Assembly: GCA_046582115.1 (NCBI GenBank)
Contig: JAYGFA010000047.1
Coordinates: 1 to 64,000, forward strand
Reading direction: 5' to 3'
Length of the DNA: 64,000 nt
Origin: UBA11889 sp046582115
GTDB taxonomy: Bacteria; Pseudomonadota; Gammaproteobacteria; Pseudomonadales; Azotimanducaceae
Part shown: piece after piece, positions 52,220-59,885 of the stretch
Layout of the letters: each line of letters starts with the position of its first letter
How positions within the stretch are numbered: position 1 is the first letter of the stretch
Program-made: the position numbers and the translations under genes
The notes under the pieces: model-generated
Seen by the model: only the letters and a program-made list of their open reading frames with translations
Database searches by the model: none
What the model was told of the DNA's origin: nothing

Positions 52220-53305
52220 TTAGTTATCAAAAACGATGACGCTACGCGCAACTTCGCCAGTTTCGAGAGCAAGTAGCGCATCGGTGACGTCTTCAAGTTT
52301 GATACGACTAGAAACCATATCATCCAGGTGCAACCTACCTTGCAGATAAAAGTCGATGAACCGTGGCATATCCACACGGAAGCGATTCGAGCCCATCATG
52401 GAGCCCTGAATGGTCTTTTCTTGAAGAAATTCAACACCATGTAGGGTCACCATATCGCCTGGTGGAATCATACCGATAATGGTCGCTGTACCACCCCGCC
52501 GCAGCATCTGAAATGCCTGTTCCGCGGTCACTTTGAGGCCAATGGCCTCGAACGAATAATGCACACCACCGCCCGTGAGCGCTTGAACCTGCGACACCGC
52601 GTCACCACCACTGGCATCGACTACATCGGTCGCGCCAAATTTACGCGCGAGTTCGAGCTTGGATGCAACCTTGTCAACGGCAATAACACGGCTGGCACCA
52701 GCGAGCGCCGCTCCATTGATACAGGACAAACCCACACCCCCGCATCCAATCACCGCAACCGTCGCTCCAGGTTCTACTGCAGCGGTGTGGATGACGGCGC
52801 CTACGCCCGTCGTCACCGCACAGCCAATGAGTGCTGCTCGATCGAGCGGCATATCTTCTCGGATCTTGACGACGGAATGCTCGTGTACGAGCATCATCTC
52901 CGCGAATGAACCCAAATTGGCAAACTGGTTGAGGAGATCACCGCCGTGACTCAACCGCGGATCTTCAGTCGGTCCACGTCGAACTTCTGGCTCCTGACAA
53001 AGTGACATGTGACCGGTAAGGCAGTATTCGCAATGCCCGCAAAATACCGATAGACACGTGATCACATGGTCACCCGGCTTCACGTAACTAACATCACTAC
53101 CAACTTGATCGACAATGCCCGCCGATTCGTGACCGAGCACGATCGGCAACTGTCCAGGATACGTCCCGTTGAAAAAGTGCATGTCGGAATGACACACGCC
53201 GGCGGCGGAAGTGCGGATCAGTATCTCACGGGGGCCGGGTTTCGATATCTCGATCTCCTCAACCTCCATCGGTTTGTCTACTTCTCTGAATACCGCAGCT
53301 TTCAT
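52220..53305 (-). CDS. zinc-dependent alcohol dehydrogenase
   Basis: A 361-residue medium-chain zinc dehydrogenase of the class III/aryl alcohol type. The catalytic zinc residues are GVCHSDMHFF (Cys) and GHESAGIV (His). The structural zinc cysteines are in FCGHCEYCLTGHMSLCQ. The NAD-binding motif is VIGCGGVGLSCINGA. It oxidises alcohols or hydroxyacyl-type compounds and probably requires NAD. ATG 53305 has GGGGTGATGAT just upstream. The gene is flanked by remnants of a FAH hydrolase and a SnoaL-like protein, and may itself be a survivor of a degraded pathway. Confidence 0.9.
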   Translation of the reverse strand: MKAAVFREVDKPMEVEEIEISKPGPREILIRTSAAGVCHSDMHFFNGTYPGQLPIVLGHESAGIVDQVGSDVSYVKPGDHVITCLSVFCGHCEYCLTGHMSLCQEPEVRRGPTEDPRLSHGGDLLNQFANLGSFAEMMLVHEHSVVKIREDMPLDRAALIGCAVTTGVGAVIHTAAVEPGATVAVIGCGGVGLSCINGAALAGASRVIAVDKVASKLELARKFGATDVVDASGGDAVSQVQALTGGGVHYSFEAIGLKVTAEQAFQMLRRGGTATIIGMIPPGDMVTLHGVEFLQEKTIQGSMMGSNRFRVDMPRFIDFYLQGRLHLDDMVSSRIKLEDVTDALLALETGEVARSVIVFDN

Positions 53306-53445
53306 ATCATCACCCCTGTCTGATACTTCAATCGAGTGTGCCAGACCGTCCAACCGCCCGCCACTTTACGGTATCGCAGATACACACAGAAATCGGTCTG
53401 CGTATGGTTGATTCGTCCTGCGGGCTCCGATCTTACGCGACGTTC
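53302..53445 (-). pseudogene. remnant of SnoaL-like gene (3' end)
   Basis: The reverse strand holds an open frame without start that reads GRINHTQTDFCVYLRYRK, then GGWTVWHTRLKYQ, and stops at 53302, overlapping the dehydrogenase start (ATGA). The pattern resembles the C-terminal strands of SnoaL-like proteins. The upstream part is missing and the fragment runs into the 3' end of pdxA in another frame. The family match is a visual judgement. Confidence 0.45.
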
Positions 53446-54395
53446 GAAAGAGCCCCTTGCGCCAGCATCACTGCAGCATCGAGCGCAGCGGTTGTACCAC
53501 GGCTATCGGCAACACCGCGTCCTGCAATATCAAACGCGGTACCGTGATCGACAGAGGTACGAACAAAAGGTATCCCCAGTGTAGCCGACACGCTTTCGTG
53601 AAAATTATGCACTTTGATAGCGATGTGTCCCTGATCGTGGTACATCGCGAGGACAACATCGAATTCGCCTTCGATCGCGCGATTGAACACCGAATCGGCT
53701 GGTAACGGTCCGCGGGCATCGATGCCGCGTTCCTTCGCAGCCTCGACCGCAGGCCCAATCGCATCGATTTCCTCGCGACCCAGTAATCCGCCCTCTCCAC
53801 CGTGCGGGTTGAGCGCCGCTACCGCAATTTTGATGCGATCGAGACCCCAGCTAGTAAGGGTCCGGTGACAAAGATCGATCTTCTCCAATACATTGTCACG
53901 GGTCACATATTGGCCTGCTTCGATCAACGATTTGTGCGTCGATAAATGGACTACCCGTAGGCCCGGCGTCATTAACATAGTCGCGGTCGCGTCCACGCCG
54001 GCGAGTCGAGCTAGAATCTCCTGGTGCCCGATGTCGTCATACCCAGCAGCATGGATGGCTTCTTTATTGAGCGGACAAGTCATCATCGCATCGATCTGTC
54101 CGGTCAACGCATCGGCTGCGGCGGCTTCAACGGCTTCAACGGCTATTCGACCACATACAGGAGACACCACTCCCAGTTCGAAGTCCTCGGGCTTGTCTAT
54201 TCCAACGTCGACCAATCTATAGCGCGCGTTCGGCGACACCCCAGCGATCTCGGCACCTAACTCCAGCGCCCATTTCGTTCCATACACAACGATTTCACAC
54301 TTCGTAGACGCATCATCCAAGGCCCGAGCGAAGACTTCCGGACCAATGCCAGCAGGATCACCAAGCGTCACACCGATGATTAAGTTTCCCTTCAT
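53433..54395 (-). CDS. pdxA: 4-hydroxythreonine-4-phosphate dehydrogenase
   Basis: A 320-residue metal-dependent dehydrogenase acting in pyridoxal phosphate synthesis, or in some PdxA2 homologues on other hydroxy acid phosphates. TLGDPAGIGPEVF is the family opening; GHQEILARLAG, NPHGGEGGLLGREE and AMYHDQGHIAIKV contain the metal and substrate histidines. The C-terminal FVRTSVDHGTAFDIAG also matches. pdxA is usually near ksgA or surA; here it is isolated. ATG 54395 lies 13 bases from a perfect LexA operator, with no clear Shine-Dalgarno. The neighbouring LexA site may control it, the divergent gene, or both. Confidence 0.92.
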   Translation of the reverse strand: MKGNLIIGVTLGDPAGIGPEVFARALDDASTKCEIVVYGTKWALELGAEIAGVSPNARYRLVDVGIDKPEDFELGVVSPVCGRIAVEAVEAAAADALTGQIDAMMTCPLNKEAIHAAGYDDIGHQEILARLAGVDATATMLMTPGLRVVHLSTHKSLIEAGQYVTRDNVLEKIDLCHRTLTSWGLDRIKIAVAALNPHGGEGGLLGREEIDAIGPAVEAAKERGIDARGPLPADSVFNRAIEGEFDVVLAMYHDQGHIAIKVHNFHESVSATLGIPFVRTSVDHGTAFDIAGRGVADSRGTTAALDAAVMLAQGALSNVA

Positions 54396-54403
54396 GCATT
54401 CAA

Positions 54404-54433
54404 CATAATACTGTATATATATACAGTATTATG
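54404..54433. promoter_or_regulatory. perfect LexA (SOS) operator palindrome
   Basis: A 30-base perfect palindrome runs from 54404 to 54433. Its core 54409-54428 is TACTG-(TA)5-CAGTA, identical to the Escherichia coli LexA consensus. It lies between pdxA (start 54395) and the small zinc-ribbon gene (start 54431). The right arm contains that gene's ATG, so bound LexA would cover its promoter or start. The symmetric TATATA core could serve as -10 in either direction. The match is seen directly; SOS control is inferred from it. Confidence 0.9.
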
Positions 54434-54670
54434 CCCAACACGATCGATGACCTGCGTATGGTGTTCGAACTTTTTGGCGTGTGCACGGCATGTCATCGAA
54501 CTGAACTACTTGATCTCGATATGCTGCACGAACGTTTCGGTCGTGACTGCCCAATCGCGAAAGTCCGTGACCGTGTTCGGTGCATCCAATGTGGCGCCTT
54601 TACCCGTGACATACGAATTGTCTACGTGGGTCGATGCGGTGTGGCTCGCGGATTCCATTATCGAACCTAG
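54431..54670 (+). CDS. small zinc-ribbon protein, probable SOS target
   Basis: A 79-residue protein with cysteine pairs VCTACHR and RCIQCGAF separated by about 30 residues, with another Cys in GRDCPIAK. This resembles small zinc-ribbon proteins with an LDLDMLHERFG-type helix that are common and uncharacterised in proteobacteria. The ATG at 54431 lies inside the LexA palindrome and has no room for a ribosome binding site. It is therefore either leaderless or starts at the in-frame ATG 54458. The perfect LexA operator directly before it suggests DNA damage induction. The stop is 5 bases from the convergent ribB(A) stop. Confidence 0.7.
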   Translation: MPNTIDDLRMVFELFGVCTACHRTELLDLDMLHERFGRDCPIAKVRDRVRCIQCGAFTRDIRIVYVGRCGVARGFHYRT

Positions 54671-54675
54671 CTTAA

Positions 54676-55791
54676 TCAACCCGTCAGGAGCTCAGTTGCG
54701 TCCACTTCCAGCCCAAATCCATCGAGCCCAACGAAGTCCATCTCCCGCCCCGCAAGTATGCGAATGTGCTGAGCACCTAAGTCACGAAGGATTTGAGCAC
54801 CTACACCGATTTCTAACCATTCGTGCCTACGTTCGGACTCACGGCTCCTGAGCTCGCCCACGTCTTTTGAATCAAGATGATCCAGCGGAACGCCGACAAA
54901 GCCACTACGAAGATAGATGAGAATACCCCCTCCCAATTCCCCAATTCGCTGTAGGGAGACATCGAGCAAATTATTTTCATGCTCACTCTGAGGCCCAAAC
55001 ACATCTTCGATCAGCTTCTCCCGATGAATTCTGACCGCCACCCCCTCGCTCGCAATGACATCACCGAAGACCAGAGCAAGATGTTCCGCATCTTCAAACT
55101 TGGTCCGGTATGCGTACGCGCGCGCCCTACCAATCCGCGTATTCACATGGAATTCTCTGCTTCTAACCACCAATTGCTCGCGGTGTTGTCTATACGCAAT
55201 TAAGTCCGCAATGGAGATCATTTTGAGGCTGTGTTCCGCCGCGAACTCAACGAGATCGGTTAATCGTTTAACGGACCCGTCGTCGTTTAAAATCTCGGCA
55301 AGTAATCCCACGTGTCCGCACCCGGCCGCTTCCGAAAGATCGATCGCTGCTTCCGTATGTCCCGATCGAACCATCACGCCTCCCGTTCTTCCAACGAGCG
55401 GGAAAATGTGGCCAGGACGAACAAAATCCTCTGCTTGCGTGTTGTTAGTTGAAAGCGCCGCCACGGTGTTGGCACGCTCTTCAGCTGAAATACCGGTTGT
55501 TAGTCCTTTACGGTAGTCAACGCTCACCGTAAAAGCAGTCGACAGAGGCGCGTCGTTGCGGGCAACCATGGGTTCCAGATGGAGCCGCGTGGCGTGTTCT
55601 TGGTTGATCGGCGTGCACAAAATGCCGCTGGTATGGCGAATCATAAACGCGACCTTGTCCGTCGATGCTTTCGACCCGGCCATGATCAAATCGCCTTCGT
55701 TCTCTCGATCGTCATCATCCACGACGACCACGAGTTCGCCCGCTGCAATCGCAGATATTGCGTCTTCTACCCGGTCGAATGTCGTAGCCAT
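54676..55791 (-). CDS. ribBA: 3,4-dihydroxy-2-butanone-4-phosphate synthase with degenerate GTP cyclohydrolase II domain
   Basis: A 371-residue riboflavin biosynthesis protein. Residues 1 to about 205 are DHBP synthase (RibB), with VVVDDDDRENEGDLIMAG and the GHIFPLVGRTGGVMVRSGHTEAAIDL signature. The C-terminal half has the GTP cyclohydrolase II (RibA) fold (for example VAVRIHREKLIEDVFG and GAQILRDLGAQHIRIL). However, the zinc-binding cysteines expected in this region are absent, so only RibB activity is likely. Such degenerate fusions occur in other proteobacteria. It is not next to other rib genes, and I see no FMN riboswitch in the short gap upstream. Confidence 0.88.
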   Translation of the reverse strand: MATTFDRVEDAISAIAAGELVVVVDDDDRENEGDLIMAGSKASTDKVAFMIRHTSGILCTPINQEHATRLHLEPMVARNDAPLSTAFTVSVDYRKGLTTGISAEERANTVAALSTNNTQAEDFVRPGHIFPLVGRTGGVMVRSGHTEAAIDLSEAAGCGHVGLLAEILNDDGSVKRLTDLVEFAAEHSLKMISIADLIAYRQHREQLVVRSREFHVNTRIGRARAYAYRTKFEDAEHLALVFGDVIASEGVAVRIHREKLIEDVFGPQSEHENNLLDVSLQRIGELGGGILIYLRSGFVGVPLDHLDSKDVGELRSRESERRHEWLEIGVGAQILRDLGAQHIRILAGREMDFVGLDGFGLEVDATELLTG

Positions 55792-55851
55792 GCACTACCC
55801 TGACTGCTAAGTTTGCGCGCCTGCAAGAGTATCACGGGGTCCACGATTACA

Positions 55852-57347
55852 GTGAAATCCGCACATTTAGCGCTGCACACGGATTTTATTATCGACACGG
55901 TCGATGACCGAATCTTCGGCGGATTTCTCGAACACATGGGTCGCTCGATATATGAGGGGGTCTACGATCCAGAATCCACGCACGCCGATGAAGATGGCAT
56001 TAGAACTGACGTTATCGAAGCGCTACGCCAACTTGAAATCTCGGTCGTGCGCTATCCCGGTGGTAATTTTGCCTCGGGTTATACTTGCTCGACGGCGTTG
56101 GAGCAAAATCAGCGCGTCCCGTGGTCAGAGAGTTGGCGTGGCAAAGCGTCGAGCCGAACCAATTTGGCACTGATGAATTTATCCAGCTGTGCCGTAAACT
56201 GGACTGGACGCCGATGCTTGCCGTCAATCTCGGTACGGGTACACCGGAGGAGGCACGTAACTGGGTCGAATACTGCAACGCCCAAGCGGGGACAAAATTT
56301 GCCGACATGCGTGTCGAAAACGGCAGTGTGACGCCGCACGCAGTACCTCTTTGGTGTCTCGGAAACGAAATGGACGGGCCGTGGCAACTTGGTCATGTTC
56401 CCGCCGGCGAATACGCTATTTCCGCGCAACAAGCCGCCAAGATGATGAAAGGGTGTGATCGCACGATTCAGACCGTCGCGTGTGGTTCATCGGGTCCCCA
56501 AATGCCAACGTTTGGCGATTGGGATCGGACAATCCTTGAAGAAATGGGGGCAGGACTTGCGGACTATATAAGTTTGCATCGATACGTAGGCAATCCAGAC
56601 GGCAACCTGACAGACTACCTGGCACTGTCCAACGCGATCGATCAACAAATCGAAACCATCGACGCATGTGCTCGGTACGTGCAAGGAAAGCGCCGATCCA
56701 GCCGTCGTTCCTACCTATGCTTCGACGAGTGGAACGTTTGGTATCGCGCCCGAGGTGGTAGTCACAGCGATGGACAAGGCCAATTTGCACCGCACCTAAT
56801 CGAAGAGCGGTACAACTTTGAGGATGCCCTTGTGGTAGCCATGTTTCTCATGAGTTTTGTTCGACACGCCGATGCGGTCAAAATCGCCAACCTAGCGCAG
56901 CTAGTGAACGTTATCGGCCCGATCCAGACCCGCGGCAATCAACTTCTTAAGCAGTCCATTTATTACGCCTTCCAAATGATCTCCGCACGCAAAGGAGGCA
57001 TTGCCCTTCGACATTCCATTACCTCCAACGGGTACGAAAGCGGTGTCTACGGATACGTCAATGATCTCGACAGCGCTTCGATCATCGAAGGCAACCTCCT
57101 GAAAGTCTTTGCGCTTAATCGCGATCCCGTGGAACCAATGGAATTGAAAATCTCCGTTGCTGATCAAAGTATTGATCGTGTGGTTACATCGGACATCCTG
57201 CACGCCGAGTCTACCGATGCTTCCAACGACTTTGACGATCCTGAGGTCGTCGTGTCGCGCAGATACGAGGGTTGGGTGATCCAAAACGATGCGACGACTC
57301 AAATCCCGCCGCTTGGACTGACTGCGACGACATTTGAACTGGCCTGA
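55852..57347 (+). pseudogene. frameshifted GH51 alpha-L-arabinofuranosidase
   Basis: The gene starts at GTG 55852 (HLALHTDFIIDTVDDRIFG...) and reads through VVRYPGGNFASGY. The frame then moves at about 56087, where TAC-TTG-CTC-GAC replaces the expected ...TGG-CTC-GAC (a lost G). The rest, LDGVGAKSARPVVRELAWQS to the stop at 57347, is open in the new frame. Restoring one base gives about 498 residues, the GH51 size. The catalytic acid/base is in WCLGNEMDG and the nucleophile in CFDEWNVWY. It removes terminal arabinofuranose from hemicellulose or arabinan, and no signal peptide is present. It may be a true mutation or a sequencing error. Confidence 0.85.
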
Positions 57348-57355
57348 ACCCTCGC

Positions 57356-58546
57356 TTAGATCGCGTCTGCCGCGCGCAATTCGTCAATATGTTGAGGACT
57401 CAGATTCAACAGATCACCGTAGACGGCTTCGTTGTCCGCACCTACCCCACTCGGTAACTTGACCTCGGGTGGCTCAACATCGTTAAACCGGAGCGGCGTG
57501 CTCGGCAGCGTCACGGTTCCGTATTTCGGATGCGAAACTTTGGTTAACGCTCCGCGTTCCAAAAGGTGCGGATCATTAACAACCTCGTCCAACGATTGAA
57601 CCGGTGCGCAGATGACATCGTGCGTCTGACAAATACGAAAAACGCCTTCCTTAGTCTGCGTCTGGGTCCATTCTTCGACCACTGCATCGGTAGCTTCCAT
57701 GTTGGTCGAGCGAGCTACCATGTCCACAAATCTGGGATCATTTTCTAGGTCCGTGCGCTCCATTGCTTCCAGCAACCGTTTCCAGTGATTTTCGCGGATA
57801 CAGATAATGGCCACGTGTCCATCGTTGGTGGCATACACGTTGTAAGGAGCGACCGAAAGCGCTTGGTGGTGATTGCCTGTACGCGGCGGATTGCCACCTG
57901 CCAGGTAATACGCTCCAAGCGCCGAACACAACGTCGGAAACACCGCATCCTGCATCGCGACATCGAGAATCGCTCCACGACCGGTACGTTCGCGACGATA
58001 TAACGCCGTGGTGATGGCGCCGTATAGATGCACTCCACCGAGGATGTCGCAAAGAGCGGGCCCAGACTTCAGCGGTGGTTCGCCCTCGTTGCCGGTGATG
58101 GCGACTACACCAGTCATGGCTTGGACCGTTACATCCATCGCCAGATAATCGCGATGCGGTCCACCTTGCCCATAACCGGTTGCGGCCGCGTATATAAGGC
58201 CTGGATTCAACGCCGTCAATGTTTCGCTGCCAACCTGGTTGCGTTCCATCGTTCCAGGCGCAAAATTCTCGATTAGTACGTCTGCGTGAGCCGTAAGTTC
58301 TTTCAATAAATTGCGACCACGATCGGACTTTAGATTCAGTGTGATGGTCTCTTTGTTACCGTTCAGCATGCAAAAGGGGTAGCTCGAACTCACATCGCTT
58401 GAGCGACCGCGCATCCCTTCGCCTCCCGGCGCTTCGATCTTGATTACGCGGGCACCCGACATCGCTAACAAATAGCCACAATAGGGTCCGTTGTATATTT
58501 GCCCCATATCGAGAACCACAACATCCTTTAGCGGTAGGTCAGTCAC
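57356..58546 (-). CDS. CaiB/BaiF family CoA-transferase (class III)
   Basis: A 396-residue class III CoA-transferase. The N-terminal VVVLDMGQIYNGPYCGYLLAM and VIKIEAPGGEGMRG are typical, and GNKETITLNLKSDRGRNLL and IENFAPGTMERN follow. The catalytic aspartate is in YLAMDVTVQAMTGVVAITG. The C-terminal part has GDLLNLSPQHIDELR. It moves CoA between acyl acids such as carnitine, oxalate or bile acids; the substrate is unknown. GTG 58546 has AAGGA about 9 bases upstream, and the frame is open to 58582 before that. It converges on the arabinofuranosidase gene and diverges from the tRNA. Confidence 0.9.
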   Translation of the reverse strand: MTDLPLKDVVVLDMGQIYNGPYCGYLLAMSGARVIKIEAPGGEGMRGRSSDVSSSYPFCMLNGNKETITLNLKSDRGRNLLKELTAHADVLIENFAPGTMERNQVGSETLTALNPGLIYAAATGYGQGGPHRDYLAMDVTVQAMTGVVAITGNEGEPPLKSGPALCDILGGVHLYGAITTALYRRERTGRGAILDVAMQDAVFPTLCSALGAYYLAGGNPPRTGNHHQALSVAPYNVYATNDGHVAIICIRENHWKRLLEAMERTDLENDPRFVDMVARSTNMEATDAVVEEWTQTQTKEGVFRICQTHDVICAPVQSLDEVVNDPHLLERGALTKVSHPKYGTVTLPSTPLRFNDVEPPEVKLPSGVGADNEAVYGDLLNLSPQHIDELRAADAI

Positions 58547-58609
58547 TTCACTCTTCCTTGCGCAATCATGAGCAGCGACCACCTTACCAAAACTCCATCT
58601 CCATCCAGC

Positions 58610-58615
58610 TATAAT
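58610..58615 (+). promoter_or_regulatory. candidate -10 element of the tRNA-Arg gene
   Basis: A perfect TATAAT ends 10 bases before the mature tRNA 5' end, which fits a short leader. No convincing -35 box is found at 16-18 bases upstream. Confidence 0.45.
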
Positions 58616-58625
58616 TCGAATCGCT

Positions 58626-58702
58626 GCGCCCGTAGCTCAACTGGATAGAGCACCAGGCTTCGAACCTGGGGGTTCGGGGTTCGAGTCCCTGCGGGCGCGC
58701 CA
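58626..58702 (+). tRNA. tRNA-Arg (anticodon TCG)
   Basis: The 77-base cloverleaf is complete. The acceptor stem is GCGCCCG/CGGGCGC and the D stem GCTC/GAGC. The anticodon stem CCAGG/CCTGG holds the loop CTTCGAA, giving anticodon TCG for the CGA codon. The T arm CGGGG-TTCGAGT-CCCTG has one G-U pair. The 3' CCA is encoded. A TATAAT lies just upstream. Confidence 0.96.
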
Positions 58703-58824
58703 TTTGTTTCTTTGAGTTGTCGCGAGGACGAAAAAGGAAACGTTTTCGCCCTGTATAGGTATACAGCTAACGCTTGCATTAGTGGTCAAATGACTCCTGC
58801 TTCCCAATACCAGAAGGCCTTCGT

Positions 58825-59274
58825 GTGAGTTCAACAAGAACGTTCATTGGTGTGACGGTTGCGTTGATGTTGGTATTGTCGAGCTGTGGGTTGGTTCAAC
58901 AATCGATACAGCGACCGGCAATAAGTGCTGAAGACACGAGATTGATCATCGATGCGCTGATTGAAGACCTACCGATACCGCCGAACTCGGAAATTCGTAA
59001 TCGTGAATCCGTAATTCTTGGGAGTGGTCTCGGCTGGGGCGGGCGTATAGGCATTGATGATCCGTTGAGCCCGGCAGAAACATTATTGTTTTTTCGCGAA
59101 CAGATACCCGCAAGTGGATGGACTCTGAGCAGTTCCACGGTTGGACGGTCGATCATTATGGTCTTCGAAAAACCGGACCGAATGGCGACCGTTGAGATTT
59201 TCAAAGGTACAAGATTTGGTCCTAACACAGACGTCACAATCTCTGTAGTCCCGCGACTTCTAATGGGAAATTAA
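58825..59274 (+). CDS. small lipoprotein of unknown function
   Basis: A 149-residue predicted lipoprotein. Residues 1-20 form a signal peptide with the lipobox LSSC (VALMLVLSSCG). The mature part shows no recognised domain; it has an acidic helix (AEDTRLIIDALIEDLPIPPNSE) and a C-terminal beta-rich stretch (WTLSSSTVGRSIIMVFEK). The start is GTG 58825. The next gene begins 5 bases after its stop, also encoding an exported protein, so the two are probably co-transcribed. The function is unknown. Confidence 0.75.
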   Translation: MSSTRTFIGVTVALMLVLSSCGLVQQSIQRPAISAEDTRLIIDALIEDLPIPPNSEIRNRESVILGSGLGWGGRIGIDDPLSPAETLLFFREQIPASGWTLSSSTVGRSIIMVFEKPDRMATVEIFKGTRFGPNTDVTISVVPRLLMGN

Positions 59275-59278
59275 TACC

Positions 59279-59722
59279 GTGACTCCACGCAACAGATCTT
59301 TTTGGATAAGGCGAATACACCGTATAGCGCTGTTTATTTTGTCCATTGGCATAGCCGTTGCTACCCCTGCGGAACCCGTCTCTTTAGAGTGTAGATACGT
59401 GAACGAGGACACCAGCCCTGATTGGATAGCTCTCGTGCAATTCGACTCGGAAGCCGGCGACGCTTCGTTAACGGGATACCCGGTTACCTATACCGATCAA
59501 CCAAACTTCCATCGAGTTATTGAACGATTGCCTATGGACAGAACCCCGGGAGAAGTTGTCGTGCGGCGAGCCGACTCCGAAAAGACTTACCGGATCGATC
59601 GCCGAACGCTGGAAAGCCGGACCGTGAGAAAACGCATCTCGGAAGTTGGCACGATCGAAACACTGACTCAATTTGGGAAATGCGAGATATTAAACAATGA
59701 AGTAGGCGATCGCCTCTTCTGA
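59279..59722 (+). CDS. small exported protein of unknown function
   Basis: A 147-residue protein with a basic N-terminus (MTPRNRSFWIRRIHR) and a signal-like hydrophobic segment (IALFILSIGIAVATPAEP), probably cleaved near residue 32. Two cysteines in the mature part (LECRYV, FGKCEIL) may form a disulfide in the periplasm. No family is recognised. The start is GTG 59279, 4 bases after the lipoprotein stop. The tight spacing implies an operon of two envelope proteins. Confidence 0.7.
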   Translation: MTPRNRSFWIRRIHRIALFILSIGIAVATPAEPVSLECRYVNEDTSPDWIALVQFDSEAGDASLTGYPVTYTDQPNFHRVIERLPMDRTPGEVVVRRADSEKTYRIDRRTLESRTVRKRISEVGTIETLTQFGKCEILNNEVGDRLF

Positions 59723-59885
59723 TCGCGCATCCGAGTCGGTTCTGCGACTCAATACATCCACGGTGGAAGTAACGAAGACTGCCCGTTTATTTATGCGCGT
59801 TCGTGTCTGTATCGATCTCTTATACTGATACGGATGGCCGCTAGGTATAGAAACCTACGAACAACCAAGTTTATGGCGAAGCGAC

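Noticed and set aside
58637..58837. Reverse-strand open frame ending ARRDSNPEPPGSKPGALSS
   Set aside because: It is the antisense of the tRNA-Arg gene; this residue pattern is a well-known spurious translation of tRNA sequences.
59733..59750. Hairpin GAGTCG/CGACTC after the small exported protein gene
   Set aside because: 6-bp stem without a T-run; not a convincing terminator.
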